DNA of 56,474 bases, taken from Bacteriovorax sp. BSW11_IV. Lineage in GTDB: Bacteria; Bdellovibrionota; Bacteriovoracia; Bacteriovoracales; Bacteriovoracaceae. Below are positions 41,756 through 49,836 of the stretch, one piece after another. The notes below the pieces were generated by a model. It made no database searches and was not told where the DNA came from. It worked only from the letters and a program-made list of their open reading frames with translations. The stretch is from the NCBI RefSeq assembly GCF_000447755.1, contig NZ_AUNE01000049.1, forward strand, positions 1-56,474, in the 5' to 3' direction. The stretch's first letter is position 1. The number at the start of each line of letters is the position of its first letter. The translations under genes and the position numbers were made by a program.

Positions 41756-44479
41756 ATGAAGAAGTTGATCATAAGACTGATCCTAGGCGGATTAACTGCT
41801 GGTATTCTTGGAGTTATCGCCCTTGCCTTGCTATTTGTTTATTTTTCATTCGGATTACCGAAAATTCAAAGTTTGGCCGATTATAAACCAGCATTACCAT
41901 CACAGATTTTATCTAAAGATGGGGTTGTCTTAGCTGAAATTGGTAAAGAGCGCAGAGAAATTGCAAAATTTGATGAGATTCCAAAACTGATTGTGAATTC
42001 ATTTTTGTCTGCGGAGGATGATGGTTTCTATGAACATAAAGGAGTTGATTACCTAGGTGTTCTTAGAGCTATGCTTGCAAATATTAAGGCAGGTCGAGTT
42101 GTGCAAGGGGGAAGTACAATCACCCAACAGGTTGCAAAGTCACTTCTTTTATCTCGTGAACGATCAATTTCTAGGAAAGTAAAAGATTTCCTTTTGGCCC
42201 AAAAAATTGAAGAGAAGTTTACTAAGGAAGAGATTTTATTTTTATATTTAAATCAAGTTTATCTTGGTGGTGGATACTACGGAGTTAAAACGGCATTTCG
42301 TGGTTACTTCGGTAAAGAGTTAAGTGAAGCGACTGTCGCCGAGTCGGCCATGATTGCTGGTCTTCTCGTTGCTCCTGGGCGCTATTCCCCTTATATTAAT
42401 CCAAAGTTTGCATATAAGAGACAACACTATGTTCTAGGGAGATTGTTGGCCAACGGAAAAATATCAAAAGAGCAGTATGAAGAGGCCCTAAAAGAAAAAA
42501 TTAGATTTAGGCTTCGTGAAGATAATGATTTCAGAGCGGGTTATTTCACAGATTGGATTCGTCAAAGAGTTATCACGGCCATTGGCGAAGAAGAGTTTTT
42601 AACTGGTGGTTATAAAGTTCAAACAACTCTTGATTATGAGCTACAAAAGGCAGCAGAATTACAAGTACGTTATGGTGTAAAAGAAGTAGATAAGAGACAG
42701 GGATTTAATGGACCGCTTGCGACTTTAGCACCATCTGAAATTAATGATGAATATATTAAAAAATTCAGAACAGACTTCTATATGAATAAGTCTGAGTTTT
42801 TCACGTTAAGTGAATCTTTGGAAAGGGAATATGAAATGGCCTTTGACGAAGAAGAACTCACAAAAATTGTAGAACATCGTGATGAATTCACTGGAAAAAT
42901 TAGATCAAAAAATTATCTGCATGGTAATTTAAAAGACGACAAACTTTTAAATGCTCTTGAAGTAGGCAAGTCTTACGAGGCGTATGTTCTACATACTGAT
43001 GACGATTCACGATTGATTTATGTCAATCTAGGTGGTCTTACTGGGGTTATTCCATATAGATATTTTAGATGGGCACATGAAAGAATCATTAGTGAAGAAA
43101 GAAACTTTTTTCCATATGTGACTCGTCCTAGCAGTATTGTAAAACCTGGTGACAAAATCCTTGTTGAGCTAATGGGGAAAAACACTGGTCTGTTGCCGCA
43201 AATGTGGTCAACAGGAAAAGAGAGACTAGAGCGAAGTAAAGATAAAGAAATTGTTGAGAAAGAAAAATATCTTCTTGTTATGCTGGATCAAGAGCCGATT
43301 GCAGAGGCCGGGCTCGTATCAATTAGACCTGATACAGGAGAACTAATCTCTATGGTTGGAGGTTATGATTTCAAACGTTCTCAATTTAATAGAGCGCTAC
43401 AATCAAGAAGACAGCCAGGATCATCATTTAAGCCACTTCTATTTGCCGCTGGTCTAGAAAATGGATTTACACCTAATTCTATTATTATAGATTCACCAGA
43501 GGCCCTTGGGGGAGTTGATGCAAGTTTAAATTGGAAGCCAAGAAATTATGATGGAAAGTTCAAAGGGCCAATTACATATAGAAACTCACTTGAACAAAGT
43601 AGAAATATTCCAACGATCAAAATTACTGAAAAAATTGGAGTGCCAACAATATTTAAATTCATGGATAGAATTGGATTCAATGCCAAGCTTGATAGAGACC
43701 TAAGTCTTTCTCTCGGGTCTTTTGGCGTTACTCTAATGGATATTGTGAAGACATTTTCAATTTTTCCTAATGGTGGAAAACTCTTGAAGGTTAAATCAAT
43801 AGTTTCTCTTACTGATCGCGAAGGAAGACAGTACGACAATCTTGATAATTTGAATAAGGATGATGTCGTAGCTCCTGAAGTTGAAACAACTGAAGTAAAA
43901 CCAGTAGAAGAACCTATCCAAGAGGAAGTCGCACAAGTTGAAGAAGAAAAGAAAATAAATCCTTATCATGAACTTTTAAATGATGAACAAGTTTACGATC
44001 CTAGACTTGCCTATATTATGACAAACCTTATGAAGGGTGTTGTTAATTATGGAACAGGAAAAGGTGCTAAGAGTGTAAGTACCTTCTTGGGCGGGAAAAC
44101 AGGAACAACTAACAACTATGTTGATGCTTGGTTTATCGGTTTTTCAGCAAACGTAGTGACGGGTGTATGGACAGGATTCGATGACAATAAGACTCTCGGT
44201 TGGGGTGAGACTGGTGCAAAAACTGCGCTTCCAATTTGGAAAGATTTCATGCAAAAGGCCATTGAAAGATATGGAGAGCGTGACTTCAGTGTTCCTTTAG
44301 GAATTGTTAACGTTCCGATTAATAAAGAGACTGGCCGCCTCGCAAAGAATGGTGAGAAAGAGTATTTTCTGGAATCATTTGTTGAAGGAACTGAGCCAGG
44401 TTCTGAGACAGTTGAAGAGATAAAAGTTGACCCTAAAGGTCAGCTACTTGAAGATGATGAATACTTCAATAATCAGTAA
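41756..44479 (+). CDS. mrcA: penicillin-binding protein 1A (bifunctional)
   Basis: An inner-membrane peptidoglycan synthase of 907 residues. One N-terminal helix (about 5-33) is followed by a GT51 transglycosylase (about 58-230): SAEDDGFYEHKGVDYLG (catalytic Glu) and GGSTITQQVAK. A middle OB-like region (about 330-450) separates it from the transpeptidase: SSFK (catalytic Ser, in QPGSSFKPLL), SxN as QSRN, and KTG in GGKTGTTNN. A Glu/Pro/Val-rich segment (about 705-735) sits before the KTG motif, and an acidic C-terminus follows. It shares a unit with the patatin-like lipoprotein. Confidence 0.95.
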   Translation: MKKLIIRLILGGLTAGILGVIALALLFVYFSFGLPKIQSLADYKPALPSQILSKDGVVLAEIGKERREIAKFDEIPKLIVNSFLSAEDDGFYEHKGVDYLGVLRAMLANIKAGRVVQGGSTITQQVAKSLLLSRERSISRKVKDFLLAQKIEEKFTKEEILFLYLNQVYLGGGYYGVKTAFRGYFGKELSEATVAESAMIAGLLVAPGRYSPYINPKFAYKRQHYVLGRLLANGKISKEQYEEALKEKIRFRLREDNDFRAGYFTDWIRQRVITAIGEEEFLTGGYKVQTTLDYELQKAAELQVRYGVKEVDKRQGFNGPLATLAPSEINDEYIKKFRTDFYMNKSEFFTLSESLEREYEMAFDEEELTKIVEHRDEFTGKIRSKNYLHGNLKDDKLLNALEVGKSYEAYVLHTDDDSRLIYVNLGGLTGVIPYRYFRWAHERIISEERNFFPYVTRPSSIVKPGDKILVELMGKNTGLLPQMWSTGKERLERSKDKEIVEKEKYLLVMLDQEPIAEAGLVSIRPDTGELISMVGGYDFKRSQFNRALQSRRQPGSSFKPLLFAAGLENGFTPNSIIIDSPEALGGVDASLNWKPRNYDGKFKGPITYRNSLEQSRNIPTIKITEKIGVPTIFKFMDRIGFNAKLDRDLSLSLGSFGVTLMDIVKTFSIFPNGGKLLKVKSIVSLTDREGRQYDNLDNLNKDDVVAPEVETTEVKPVEEPIQEEVAQVEEEKKINPYHELLNDEQVYDPRLAYIMTNLMKGVVNYGTGKGAKSVSTFLGGKTGTTNNYVDAWFIGFSANVVTGVWTGFDDNKTLGWGETGAKTALPIWKDFMQKAIERYGERDFSVPLGIVNVPINKETGRLAKNGEKEYFLESFVEGTEPGSETVEEIKVDPKGQLLEDDEYFNNQ

Positions 44480-44513
44480 AACCTTTTAAGTAAAAAATCT
44501 ACCTGCCGATAAA

Positions 44514-44539
44514 GCTCATGGTGCTATAGCACCGTGAGC
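44514..44539 (+). promoter_or_regulatory. perfect hairpin abutting the ribosome site of the TonB-like gene
   Basis: A 26-base inverted repeat (12-bp stem with one T/G wobble, 2-base centre) ends exactly one base before the GAGG ribosome site. There is no T-run, so it is not a terminator. It could gate translation or be a protein-binding site. Confidence 0.5.
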
Positions 44540-44547
44540 GAGGCGCG

Positions 44548-45447
44548 ATGAAGAATCAACCAACAAATTTAAAAAAAGTAATCTTAATGAGTGTATTTTT
44601 CTCATTTATGATTCACGTTGGTTTTCTTGTTTCAAAATATGATGTCTACTCTCTAATTAAAAATTCTGAAGAAGAAGCACCAAAGAAACCTCAGAAGATT
44701 AAACTTGTTTTTAAAGATAAAGCAAAAGTTGAAAAACAAATCGTTAATAATATCAAACAACAAAATCAAGAGAAACCTGAAGATTCTAAGTTTTTGAGTC
44801 ACAGCAACCAAAGAGTTGATCGTCAGAGTGTTTCCAAAGATATTGGCTCATTTAAAGAGGCCGGCCTAGGTTCAAAAACAGCGATGGATATGGATCAAGG
44901 TGGAAAGAATGATAAAACGCCAAAGAAAAAAGTTAAAAAAGGTAAGAATAAGAAAATTTCATTTTCTGATTTGGCCTTCTCAAAAAATCCAGTTAAGAAA
45001 AATGTGATGGCACAGGCCAAAGGCCTTAAAAATGGAAATGCAAATGAACGAGGATTGTCACGTGCGAATGACTTCGTAGAAGAAATTCCCCTAGGTGATA
45101 TGACTAAACTTAATACTACAGAGTATAAGTATTACGGCTTCTATTTTAGAATTCGTCAGCGTCTTGAGCAGTATTGGGGTAATTCAATCCAAGAGAAGGC
45201 CAAGAAAATAATGAGTTCTGGAAGACGTGTTCCAGCGAGTGAAAATCATATAACGTCACTTAGAATCGTTCTCGATGAGAAAGGTAATATTGTCGACATT
45301 ATAGTTAAAAGTACTTCAGGAATTGCAGAACTTGATGAAGCCGCTATCGAATCGTTTAATAAAGCTGGGCCATTTCCAAATCCTCCAAAGGGACTTGTTA
45401 AAAATGGTGTTGCAACAATCGAATGGGGATTTGTTGTAAAATCTTAG
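44548..45447 (+). CDS. TonB-like C-terminal domain protein
   Basis: A 299-residue inner-membrane protein. An N-terminal anchor (about 12-28) is followed by a long Lys/Gln-rich periplasmic linker (about 40-165). A TonB-C/AgmX-type domain follows (about 190-299): YGFYFRIRQRLEQYWGNSIQEKAKK, SLRIVLDEKGNIVDIIVKSTSGIAELDEAAIESFNKAGPFPNPPKG. The lysine-rich linker replaces the proline-rich spacer of classical TonB. It may couple an ExbB/ExbD-type motor to a partner; no exb genes are in the window. Convergently overlaps the next gene by 4 bases. Confidence 0.75.
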   Translation: MKNQPTNLKKVILMSVFFSFMIHVGFLVSKYDVYSLIKNSEEEAPKKPQKIKLVFKDKAKVEKQIVNNIKQQNQEKPEDSKFLSHSNQRVDRQSVSKDIGSFKEAGLGSKTAMDMDQGGKNDKTPKKKVKKGKNKKISFSDLAFSKNPVKKNVMAQAKGLKNGNANERGLSRANDFVEEIPLGDMTKLNTTEYKYYGFYFRIRQRLEQYWGNSIQEKAKKIMSSGRRVPASENHITSLRIVLDEKGNIVDIIVKSTSGIAELDEAAIESFNKAGPFPNPPKGLVKNGVATIEWGFVVKS

Positions 45448-45737
45448 TGAGATGAAGACTTAAGCATAGTCTTTAGCTTGTTAATCCCTTCCATCATTAC
45501 GTAATCATTCCAAATTGAGTCTAGTTCTCTAACTGTTTCAACAATTTGAATTGCCGCTTGGTCGTAAGAAATTTTTTGGCTTTCTGCTAAATGTGAGATC
45601 GCAATTGAAAGAGCTTTAATGGCCTCTGTCTGACAAGTGGCCGATAGTCTTTCTTCATAGCTGCTATCAATTCTTTTTTCTTTGCTCTTGATGATTGCTG
45701 TATTGATTAATTGAATTGATTCTTGATTGTTATTCAT
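45444..45737 (-). CDS. hypothetical protein, helical (97 aa)
   Basis: Not recognised. An all-helical cytoplasmic protein with QESIQLINTAIIKSKEKRI, CQTEAIKALSIAISHLAESQKISYDQAAIQIVETVREL and a Met-rich loop. No signal peptide or enzyme motif. Its upstream gap of about 175 bases carries a group of DnaA-box-like sequences, so DnaA-linked control is possible. Its 3' end overlaps the TonB-like gene in the opposite direction by 4 bases. Confidence 0.65.
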   Translation of the reverse strand: MNNNQESIQLINTAIIKSKEKRIDSSYEERLSATCQTEAIKALSIAISHLAESQKISYDQAAIQIVETVRELDSIWNDYVMMEGINKLKTMLKSSSH

Positions 45738-45865
45738 AGCTCTGGAAATCCTCTTCAGATGGGCCTGTCAAACGCTTGCAGTATGAGACTTTAACAACAG
45801 TTTGTGAAGTAAAAAAAGCCACAATTAAAAAAAGTTTATAGTAGGTAATTCGTTTAGATATGCGG

Positions 45866-45908
45866 TGTGAATATGTTTAGGAAAATTGTGGATAAGTTGT
45901 GTGAATTA
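45866..45908 (-). promoter_or_regulatory. cluster of three DnaA-box-like sites
   Basis: On the minus strand: ATATTCACA (45874-45866, one mismatch), TTATCCACA (45895-45887, perfect) and TAATTCACA (45908-45900, one mismatch), all in the same orientation. A weaker copy lies at 45803-45811, beside an A-rich stretch (45811-45840). It is upstream of the small unknown gene and just past the gcv terminator. Confidence 0.55.
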
Positions 45909-45912
45909 GTTG

Positions 45913-45935
45913 AAAACCCCCGCAAAAGCAGGGGC
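45913..45935 (-). terminator. intrinsic terminator after gcvH
   Basis: On the minus strand CCCCTGC pairs with GCGGGGG (one wobble), loop TTTT, followed by TTTT. It ends the folD-gcvT-gcvH transcript. Confidence 0.8.
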
Positions 45936-45944
45936 TTCCTAAGA

Positions 45945-46331
45945 TTATAGTTCGCTGCAATGTTGTTCGTAATCAGCACTTGACAGTAGTGAATCAAGTT
46001 CAGAAAGGTTCGTTGCCTTTACTTTAATGATCCATGAGTCATATGGAGACTGGTTACAAAGCTCTGGAGATGATTCAAGTTCGTTGTTTGCTTCAACAAC
46101 TTCACCAGTAATTGGTGAGTATAAATCACTTACAGATTTAATAGATTCAACAACACCAAAAGTGCTTGCTTGATCTAGAGTTGAACCAACTTCTGGTAGC
46201 TCAACGAAGACGATGTCCCCTAGAGCTGATTGTGCGAAGTCTGTAATACCGATAGTTACGATATCACCTTCAATTTTCGCCCATTCGTGGTCTTTAGTGT
46301 ACTTAAGTGTTGATGGTACTTGATGAGACAT
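45945..46331 (-). CDS. gcvH: glycine cleavage system H protein
   Basis: Lipoyl-carrier of the glycine cleavage complex, shuttling the aminomethyl group. The 128-residue length is normal. The lipoyl-lysine lies in FGVVESIKSVSDLYSPITGEV (around 57-77). N-terminal KYTKDHEWAKIEGDIVTIGITDFAQSALGDIVFVELPEVG is typical. It starts at the last base of the gcvT stop. gcvP is not in the window, so the decarboxylase must be encoded elsewhere. Confidence 0.97.
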   Translation of the reverse strand: MSHQVPSTLKYTKDHEWAKIEGDIVTIGITDFAQSALGDIVFVELPEVGSTLDQASTFGVVESIKSVSDLYSPITGEVVEANNELESSPELCNQSPYDSWIIKVKATNLSELDSLLSSADYEQHCSEL

Positions 46332-47407
46332 TATTTGTGTCCTCCTGTTACAAAAGCTTTCGCATAGTATGTTGCTTCGAAATCATTTTTACGAATTCTA
46401 ATTTTATAGTTTTTATCTTTTGGATTTTTGTTTGCTTCTACCTGGCAAATGGCCACACCTTTATTCGCAGTTACTGACATTGTTCCAGAAGTTACTTTTC
46501 CAATGATTTCATCTGCGGCATTAAGAACTTCATAACCTTCTCTTGGAATTCCTTTTTCAAGAGCGAGCTTAACAAGAGTGTACTTGGCTTGATATTCACT
46601 TAATGCTTGTTTGCCAATGAACTCAGGTTTATTAAGTTTTACTGTCCACTTAAGACCAGCATCCAATGGAGTTATGTCATCTGTAATTTCGTGACCGTAA
46701 AGAGGATAACAAACTTCAACTCTTAGGACGTCTCTCGCTGCCAAACCACATGGAGCGACACCAACAGAAAGAAGTTTGTCCCAAAGTTCTCCTGCGAATT
46801 TATGTGAACAGAAAATTTCAAATCCATCCTCACCTGTGTAACCAGTTCTTGCGAGAATTAATTCATTTCCATTGAATTCACTTTCTTTAACAGAATAGTA
46901 TGGGAATTCAGCACTATCGATAATTTCTAAATCTTTTAGGATTTGTTCTGTCTTAGGACCTTGGATGGCCAAAAGTGAGTATTCGCTTGAAAGATTTGTA
47001 AGAGTACAGTCAAAGTCTCCCACAAATTCATTGAACCAATCCCAGTCTTTTTCAATATTCGATGCGTTTACACAAATAAGAACGCGACCATGTGAAAGTT
47101 TATAAGCAATAAGATCGTCGATGACAGTTCCGTTTTCTCTACATAGTGGAGAATAAACGGCCTTATTAGATCCTGCTCCGAGAAAATCATTTGTTACCAT
47201 GAAGTCCACAAACTTTTCTGCGTCTTCACCCACACATAGAAATTCTCCCATGTGACTAACATCGAAAACACCACAGTTTGAACGAACAGCGATAACTTCT
47301 TCTTTAACTGAAGAGTATTGAAGTGGCATATCAAAACCAGCAAATGGCGCCATTTTCGCACCAAGGTTTACATGCTTATTATGCAATGAAGTAAGTTGTA
47401 GAGACAT
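46331..47407 (-). CDS. gcvT: glycine cleavage system T protein (aminomethyltransferase)
   Basis: Transfers the methylene group from aminomethyl-H-protein to tetrahydrofolate, releasing ammonia. The 358-residue length is normal. N-terminus: TSLHNKHVNLGAKMAPFAGFDMPLQYSSVKEEVIAVRSNCGVFDVSHMGEF. The folate-binding aspartate region is in SPLCRENGTVIDDLIAYKL; RTGYTGEDGFEIFC and GLAARDVLRVEVCYPLYGHEI follow. An AAGGAG site precedes ATG 47407. No glycine riboswitch is possible in the 21-base gap after folD. Confidence 0.97.
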   Translation of the reverse strand: MSLQLTSLHNKHVNLGAKMAPFAGFDMPLQYSSVKEEVIAVRSNCGVFDVSHMGEFLCVGEDAEKFVDFMVTNDFLGAGSNKAVYSPLCRENGTVIDDLIAYKLSHGRVLICVNASNIEKDWDWFNEFVGDFDCTLTNLSSEYSLLAIQGPKTEQILKDLEIIDSAEFPYYSVKESEFNGNELILARTGYTGEDGFEIFCSHKFAGELWDKLLSVGVAPCGLAARDVLRVEVCYPLYGHEITDDITPLDAGLKWTVKLNKPEFIGKQALSEYQAKYTLVKLALEKGIPREGYEVLNAADEIIGKVTSGTMSVTANKGVAICQVEANKNPKDKNYKIRIRKNDFEATYYAKAFVTGGHK

Positions 47408-47428
47408 GATTTCTCCTTAATAATTTTC

Positions 47429-48295
47429 TTATGGATATAAGCTCTTTTTAGCAGCTTGTAAAAGATTTTGAGCAAGAGAGAGAATGGTCATGGGACCTAT
47501 TCCACCAGGAACAGGAGTTATGGCCTTAACTTTATTAGAAAGAGTTTGAAAGTCACAATCTCCAACTGTTTTGTTATCATTGTTTTTGTTGATTCCAACA
47601 TCAATTACAATTTGAGTTTTATCATCGCGAACATGATCGCAATTAATAAAACCTTCCTGACCAATTGCACTGATAATGATATCAGCACTTTTAGTGATCT
47701 CTTTTAAGTTTTTAGTTTTTGAATGACAAACAGTTACCGTTGCATTGTAGTTCATTAAAAGTAGGGCCAAAGGTTTTCCCACAATTAGCGATCGTCCAAC
47801 AACGACAATTTTTTTTCCTTCAAGGTCGATATTGTAGAACTTGCAAAGTGTGACGATTCCTTTCGGAGTACATGGAGCAAGTATCTTATCTTCTTTGTTA
47901 CCTTTGTAGAGTTCAAAAACATTCAGTGGATGAAAACCGTCTACATCTTTTGTTTCATTGACAAGAGTCGTGACATCAAGATGCTTTAACTTCTTAGGAA
48001 GGGGAAGTTGGATTAGTAATCCATGAACGCTATTATCATTATTGATATTTTCAACTTCGTTTAGGAAATCTTTTTCATCAATATCAGCAGACAGTTTTAT
48101 AATGTCGCACTTGGCACCGATCTTTTCGCAAAAAGCTTTTTTATTTTTTGTGTAAATGACACTCGCCGGATTATCTCCAACAAGGATCACTTTAAGATAC
48201 GGAGTAACCCCCTTACTTTTAAGTAAGTTGCACTCATTAATGAGGTCATTGATATTTTTATCAACGACGGGTTTTGCGCTAAGCACATTAGACAT
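47429..48295 (-). CDS. folD: methylenetetrahydrofolate dehydrogenase/cyclohydrolase
   Basis: A bifunctional cytoplasmic enzyme interconverting methylene-, methenyl- and formyl-tetrahydrofolate. Signatures are YLKVILVGDNPASVIYTKNKKAFCEKIGAK (catalytic Lys in the Y-x-x-x-K motif), LIQLPLPKKL, CTPKGIVTLC, VVVGRSLIVGKPLALLLMNYNATVTVCHSKT and PVPGGIGPMTIL. 288 residues. It is first in the folD-gcvT-gcvH unit, so one-carbon units made by GcvT feed directly to FolD. Confidence 0.97.
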   Translation of the reverse strand: MSNVLSAKPVVDKNINDLINECNLLKSKGVTPYLKVILVGDNPASVIYTKNKKAFCEKIGAKCDIIKLSADIDEKDFLNEVENINNDNSVHGLLIQLPLPKKLKHLDVTTLVNETKDVDGFHPLNVFELYKGNKEDKILAPCTPKGIVTLCKFYNIDLEGKKIVVVGRSLIVGKPLALLLMNYNATVTVCHSKTKNLKEITKSADIIISAIGQEGFINCDHVRDDKTQIVIDVGINKNNDNKTVGDCDFQTLSNKVKAITPVPGGIGPMTILSLAQNLLQAAKKSLYP

Positions 48296-48399
48296 AATCG
48301 ATTTACTCCTAAAGAGTTGATATATTAACTAAAAATATCTTCTTCGCAAAGTTGTTAAAAAACATCGTTTTGAGTATAAAGCACGAAGATGGAGGTCCT

Positions 48400-48570
48400 A
48401 TGCAATTTTATATTGGACTTGGAATGCAACTTATTGGTTTTGCATCTGTGGGAATGTGCTTATTTGCAGGTATGACTAAGGGAGATTATGGTCAATTGGA
48501 GTTAGTCCAATTAATTGGTGGCTCTGCGTTGTTCTATATTGGCTCTGCAATTAAAGGCAAATCAAAATAA
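48400..48570 (+). CDS. small two-helix membrane protein (56 aa)
   Basis: A tiny inner-membrane protein with two hydrophobic helices (about 4-22 and 33-50: FYIGLGMQLIGFASVGMCLFAG and LVQLIGGSALFYIGSAIKGK). ATG 48400 is chosen because GGAGG lies four bases upstream; the frame is open to 48352 but that stretch lacks a site. Function unknown. It is divergent from folD and 43 bases before ruvC, with a palindrome between. Confidence 0.6.
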   Translation: MQFYIGLGMQLIGFASVGMCLFAGMTKGDYGQLELVQLIGGSALFYIGSAIKGKSK

Positions 48571-48590
48571 CTAATCATAGACGATAGGGG

Positions 48591-48602
48591 ACAAGGCCTT
48601 GT
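48591..48602. repeat. 12-base palindrome upstream of ruvC
   Basis: ACAAGGCCTTGT is a perfect palindrome centred 17 bases before the ruvC ATG, in a gap that lacks a good ribosome site. It could be an operator; it is not the TTAC-N3-GTAA type I associate with SOS control in bdellovibrios, though that comparison is from memory. Confidence 0.35.
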
Positions 48603-48613
48603 AGAATACTCTT

Positions 48614-49174
48614 ATGATTATTCTTGGCGTTGACCCTGGATCTCGCAAAGCAGGCTTTGCACTCATTGAGCTTCACGGTAAAAAAATAAATTATATAACT
48701 TCGGGCGTTATGAAATATGACGATGTGGACGAGTTCGTAGATAGACTTGGACATATTTATGATTCATGCGAGGAATTAATTCGCGGCCACGCTCCTGCTG
48801 AAATTGCTATCGAATCGTTAATTTATGTTAAAAGTGTAACTTCGCTGGCAAAGCTTGCTCAGGCCCGTGGAGCTATGATTGCTGCTTTTATGAAAACAAA
48901 TAAGGGCAAAGTTTTTGAATATAGTCCGAACCTTATCAAATCAACGGTGACGGGGCATGGGCACGCAACGAAAGAAAGTGTGGACAAGGCCTTAACGATG
49001 ATATTTGGTAAAATTGAATTTAAAACACACGATGAATCAGATGCGCTAGCAATAGCAGTTTGTCATGCTTTAAGTCGCGACATTAAAATTGTCACAAATA
49101 AAAAAGCTATTCATTCTTCAAAGAGCAGATCTCTCAAATCAGTATTTGCTCATAAAATACAGGAAAAAAGATGA
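48614..49174 (+). CDS. ruvC: Holliday junction endonuclease RuvC
   Basis: Resolves Holliday junctions in recombination repair. 186 residues; catalytic acidic residues: Asp in ILGVDPGSRKAGFALIE, Glu in EIAIESLIYVKSVTSLAKLAQARGAM, and Asp in HDESDALAIAVCHAL. A C-terminal basic tail of about 25 residues extends the family length. The stop overlaps ruvA by the ATGA pattern. No SOS box was recognised upstream. Confidence 0.96.
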   Translation: MIILGVDPGSRKAGFALIELHGKKINYITSGVMKYDDVDEFVDRLGHIYDSCEELIRGHAPAEIAIESLIYVKSVTSLAKLAQARGAMIAAFMKTNKGKVFEYSPNLIKSTVTGHGHATKESVDKALTMIFGKIEFKTHDESDALAIAVCHALSRDIKIVTNKKAIHSSKSRSLKSVFAHKIQEKR

Positions 49175-49833
49175 TTGGATTTTTACAAGGTGATGTACTT
49201 TTCAGTGATGGAAATGAAATCATTATAAATACGAGAAGTGGAACAGGATACCAAGTTTACTTTTCAAATGTCGCCCTAGAGGGGTCAAAAATTAGTATTT
49301 ACGTGAGTCACATTGTTAAAGAAGGCTCAGAGGAATTATACGGTTTCAAATCTCTTCGCGATAAAAAAATGTTCGAATTGCTAATATCTGTAAAAGGTGT
49401 TGGGCCTAAGTCCGCTTTTAATTTGATGGCGGCATTGAGTACAACTCAAATCATTGATTCAGTTTTAAATGATGACAAGAAAACTTTAACGAAGGCCCCT
49501 GGGGTTGGAACTAAAGCAGCATCTCAGATGATTCTTGATCTTACTAAGAAAATTGAAAAAATTAGAATGTACTCTAATAAAACGATCGTAATTTCTGAAA
49601 TTAGTTCTGGTGAAGTTGAATATGAATATTCTCAACCGTTATTATTTGAAGATGCACCTTCAGAAGTTTCTGCAGTAGTGGAGAATGATCAGGTTCTAAG
49701 AGAAACGATCATGGCCTGTAAAGAACTTGGATTCAAAGAAGACAAAGTCATGTCTCTTGCCCACAGAATTATGTCTGAAAATAATATCGTCAAAGCAGAG
49801 CAATTAGTTCACCTAGTTTTAAAGGAAATTTAA
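49171..49833 (+). CDS. ruvA: Holliday junction DNA helicase subunit RuvA
   Basis: Binds the junction and loads RuvB. The 220-residue protein has an OB fold at 1-65 (MIGFLQGDVLFSDGNEIIINTRSGTGYQVYF), two helix-hairpin-helix motifs (LLISVKGVGPKSAFNLMAAL, LTKAPGVGTKAASQMILDLTKKI), and a C-terminal RuvB-binding domain after an acidic linker (about 150-170). Gene order ruvC-ruvA-ruvB is conserved. The gap to ruvB is 3 bases. Confidence 0.96.
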   Translation: MIGFLQGDVLFSDGNEIIINTRSGTGYQVYFSNVALEGSKISIYVSHIVKEGSEELYGFKSLRDKKMFELLISVKGVGPKSAFNLMAALSTTQIIDSVLNDDKKTLTKAPGVGTKAASQMILDLTKKIEKIRMYSNKTIVISEISSGEVEYEYSQPLLFEDAPSEVSAVVENDQVLRETIMACKELGFKEDKVMSLAHRIMSENNIVKAEQLVHLVLKEI

Positions 49834-49836
49834 AAA

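Noticed and set aside
45803-45908. Possible chromosomal origin of replication
   Set aside because: Only three or four DnaA-like boxes and no dnaA, dnaN or rpmH neighbours; kept as a DnaA-box cluster, not an origin.
46331-47428. Glycine riboswitch controlling gcvT
   Set aside because: Only 21 bases separate folD and gcvT, and no tandem aptamer-like sequence lies upstream of folD.
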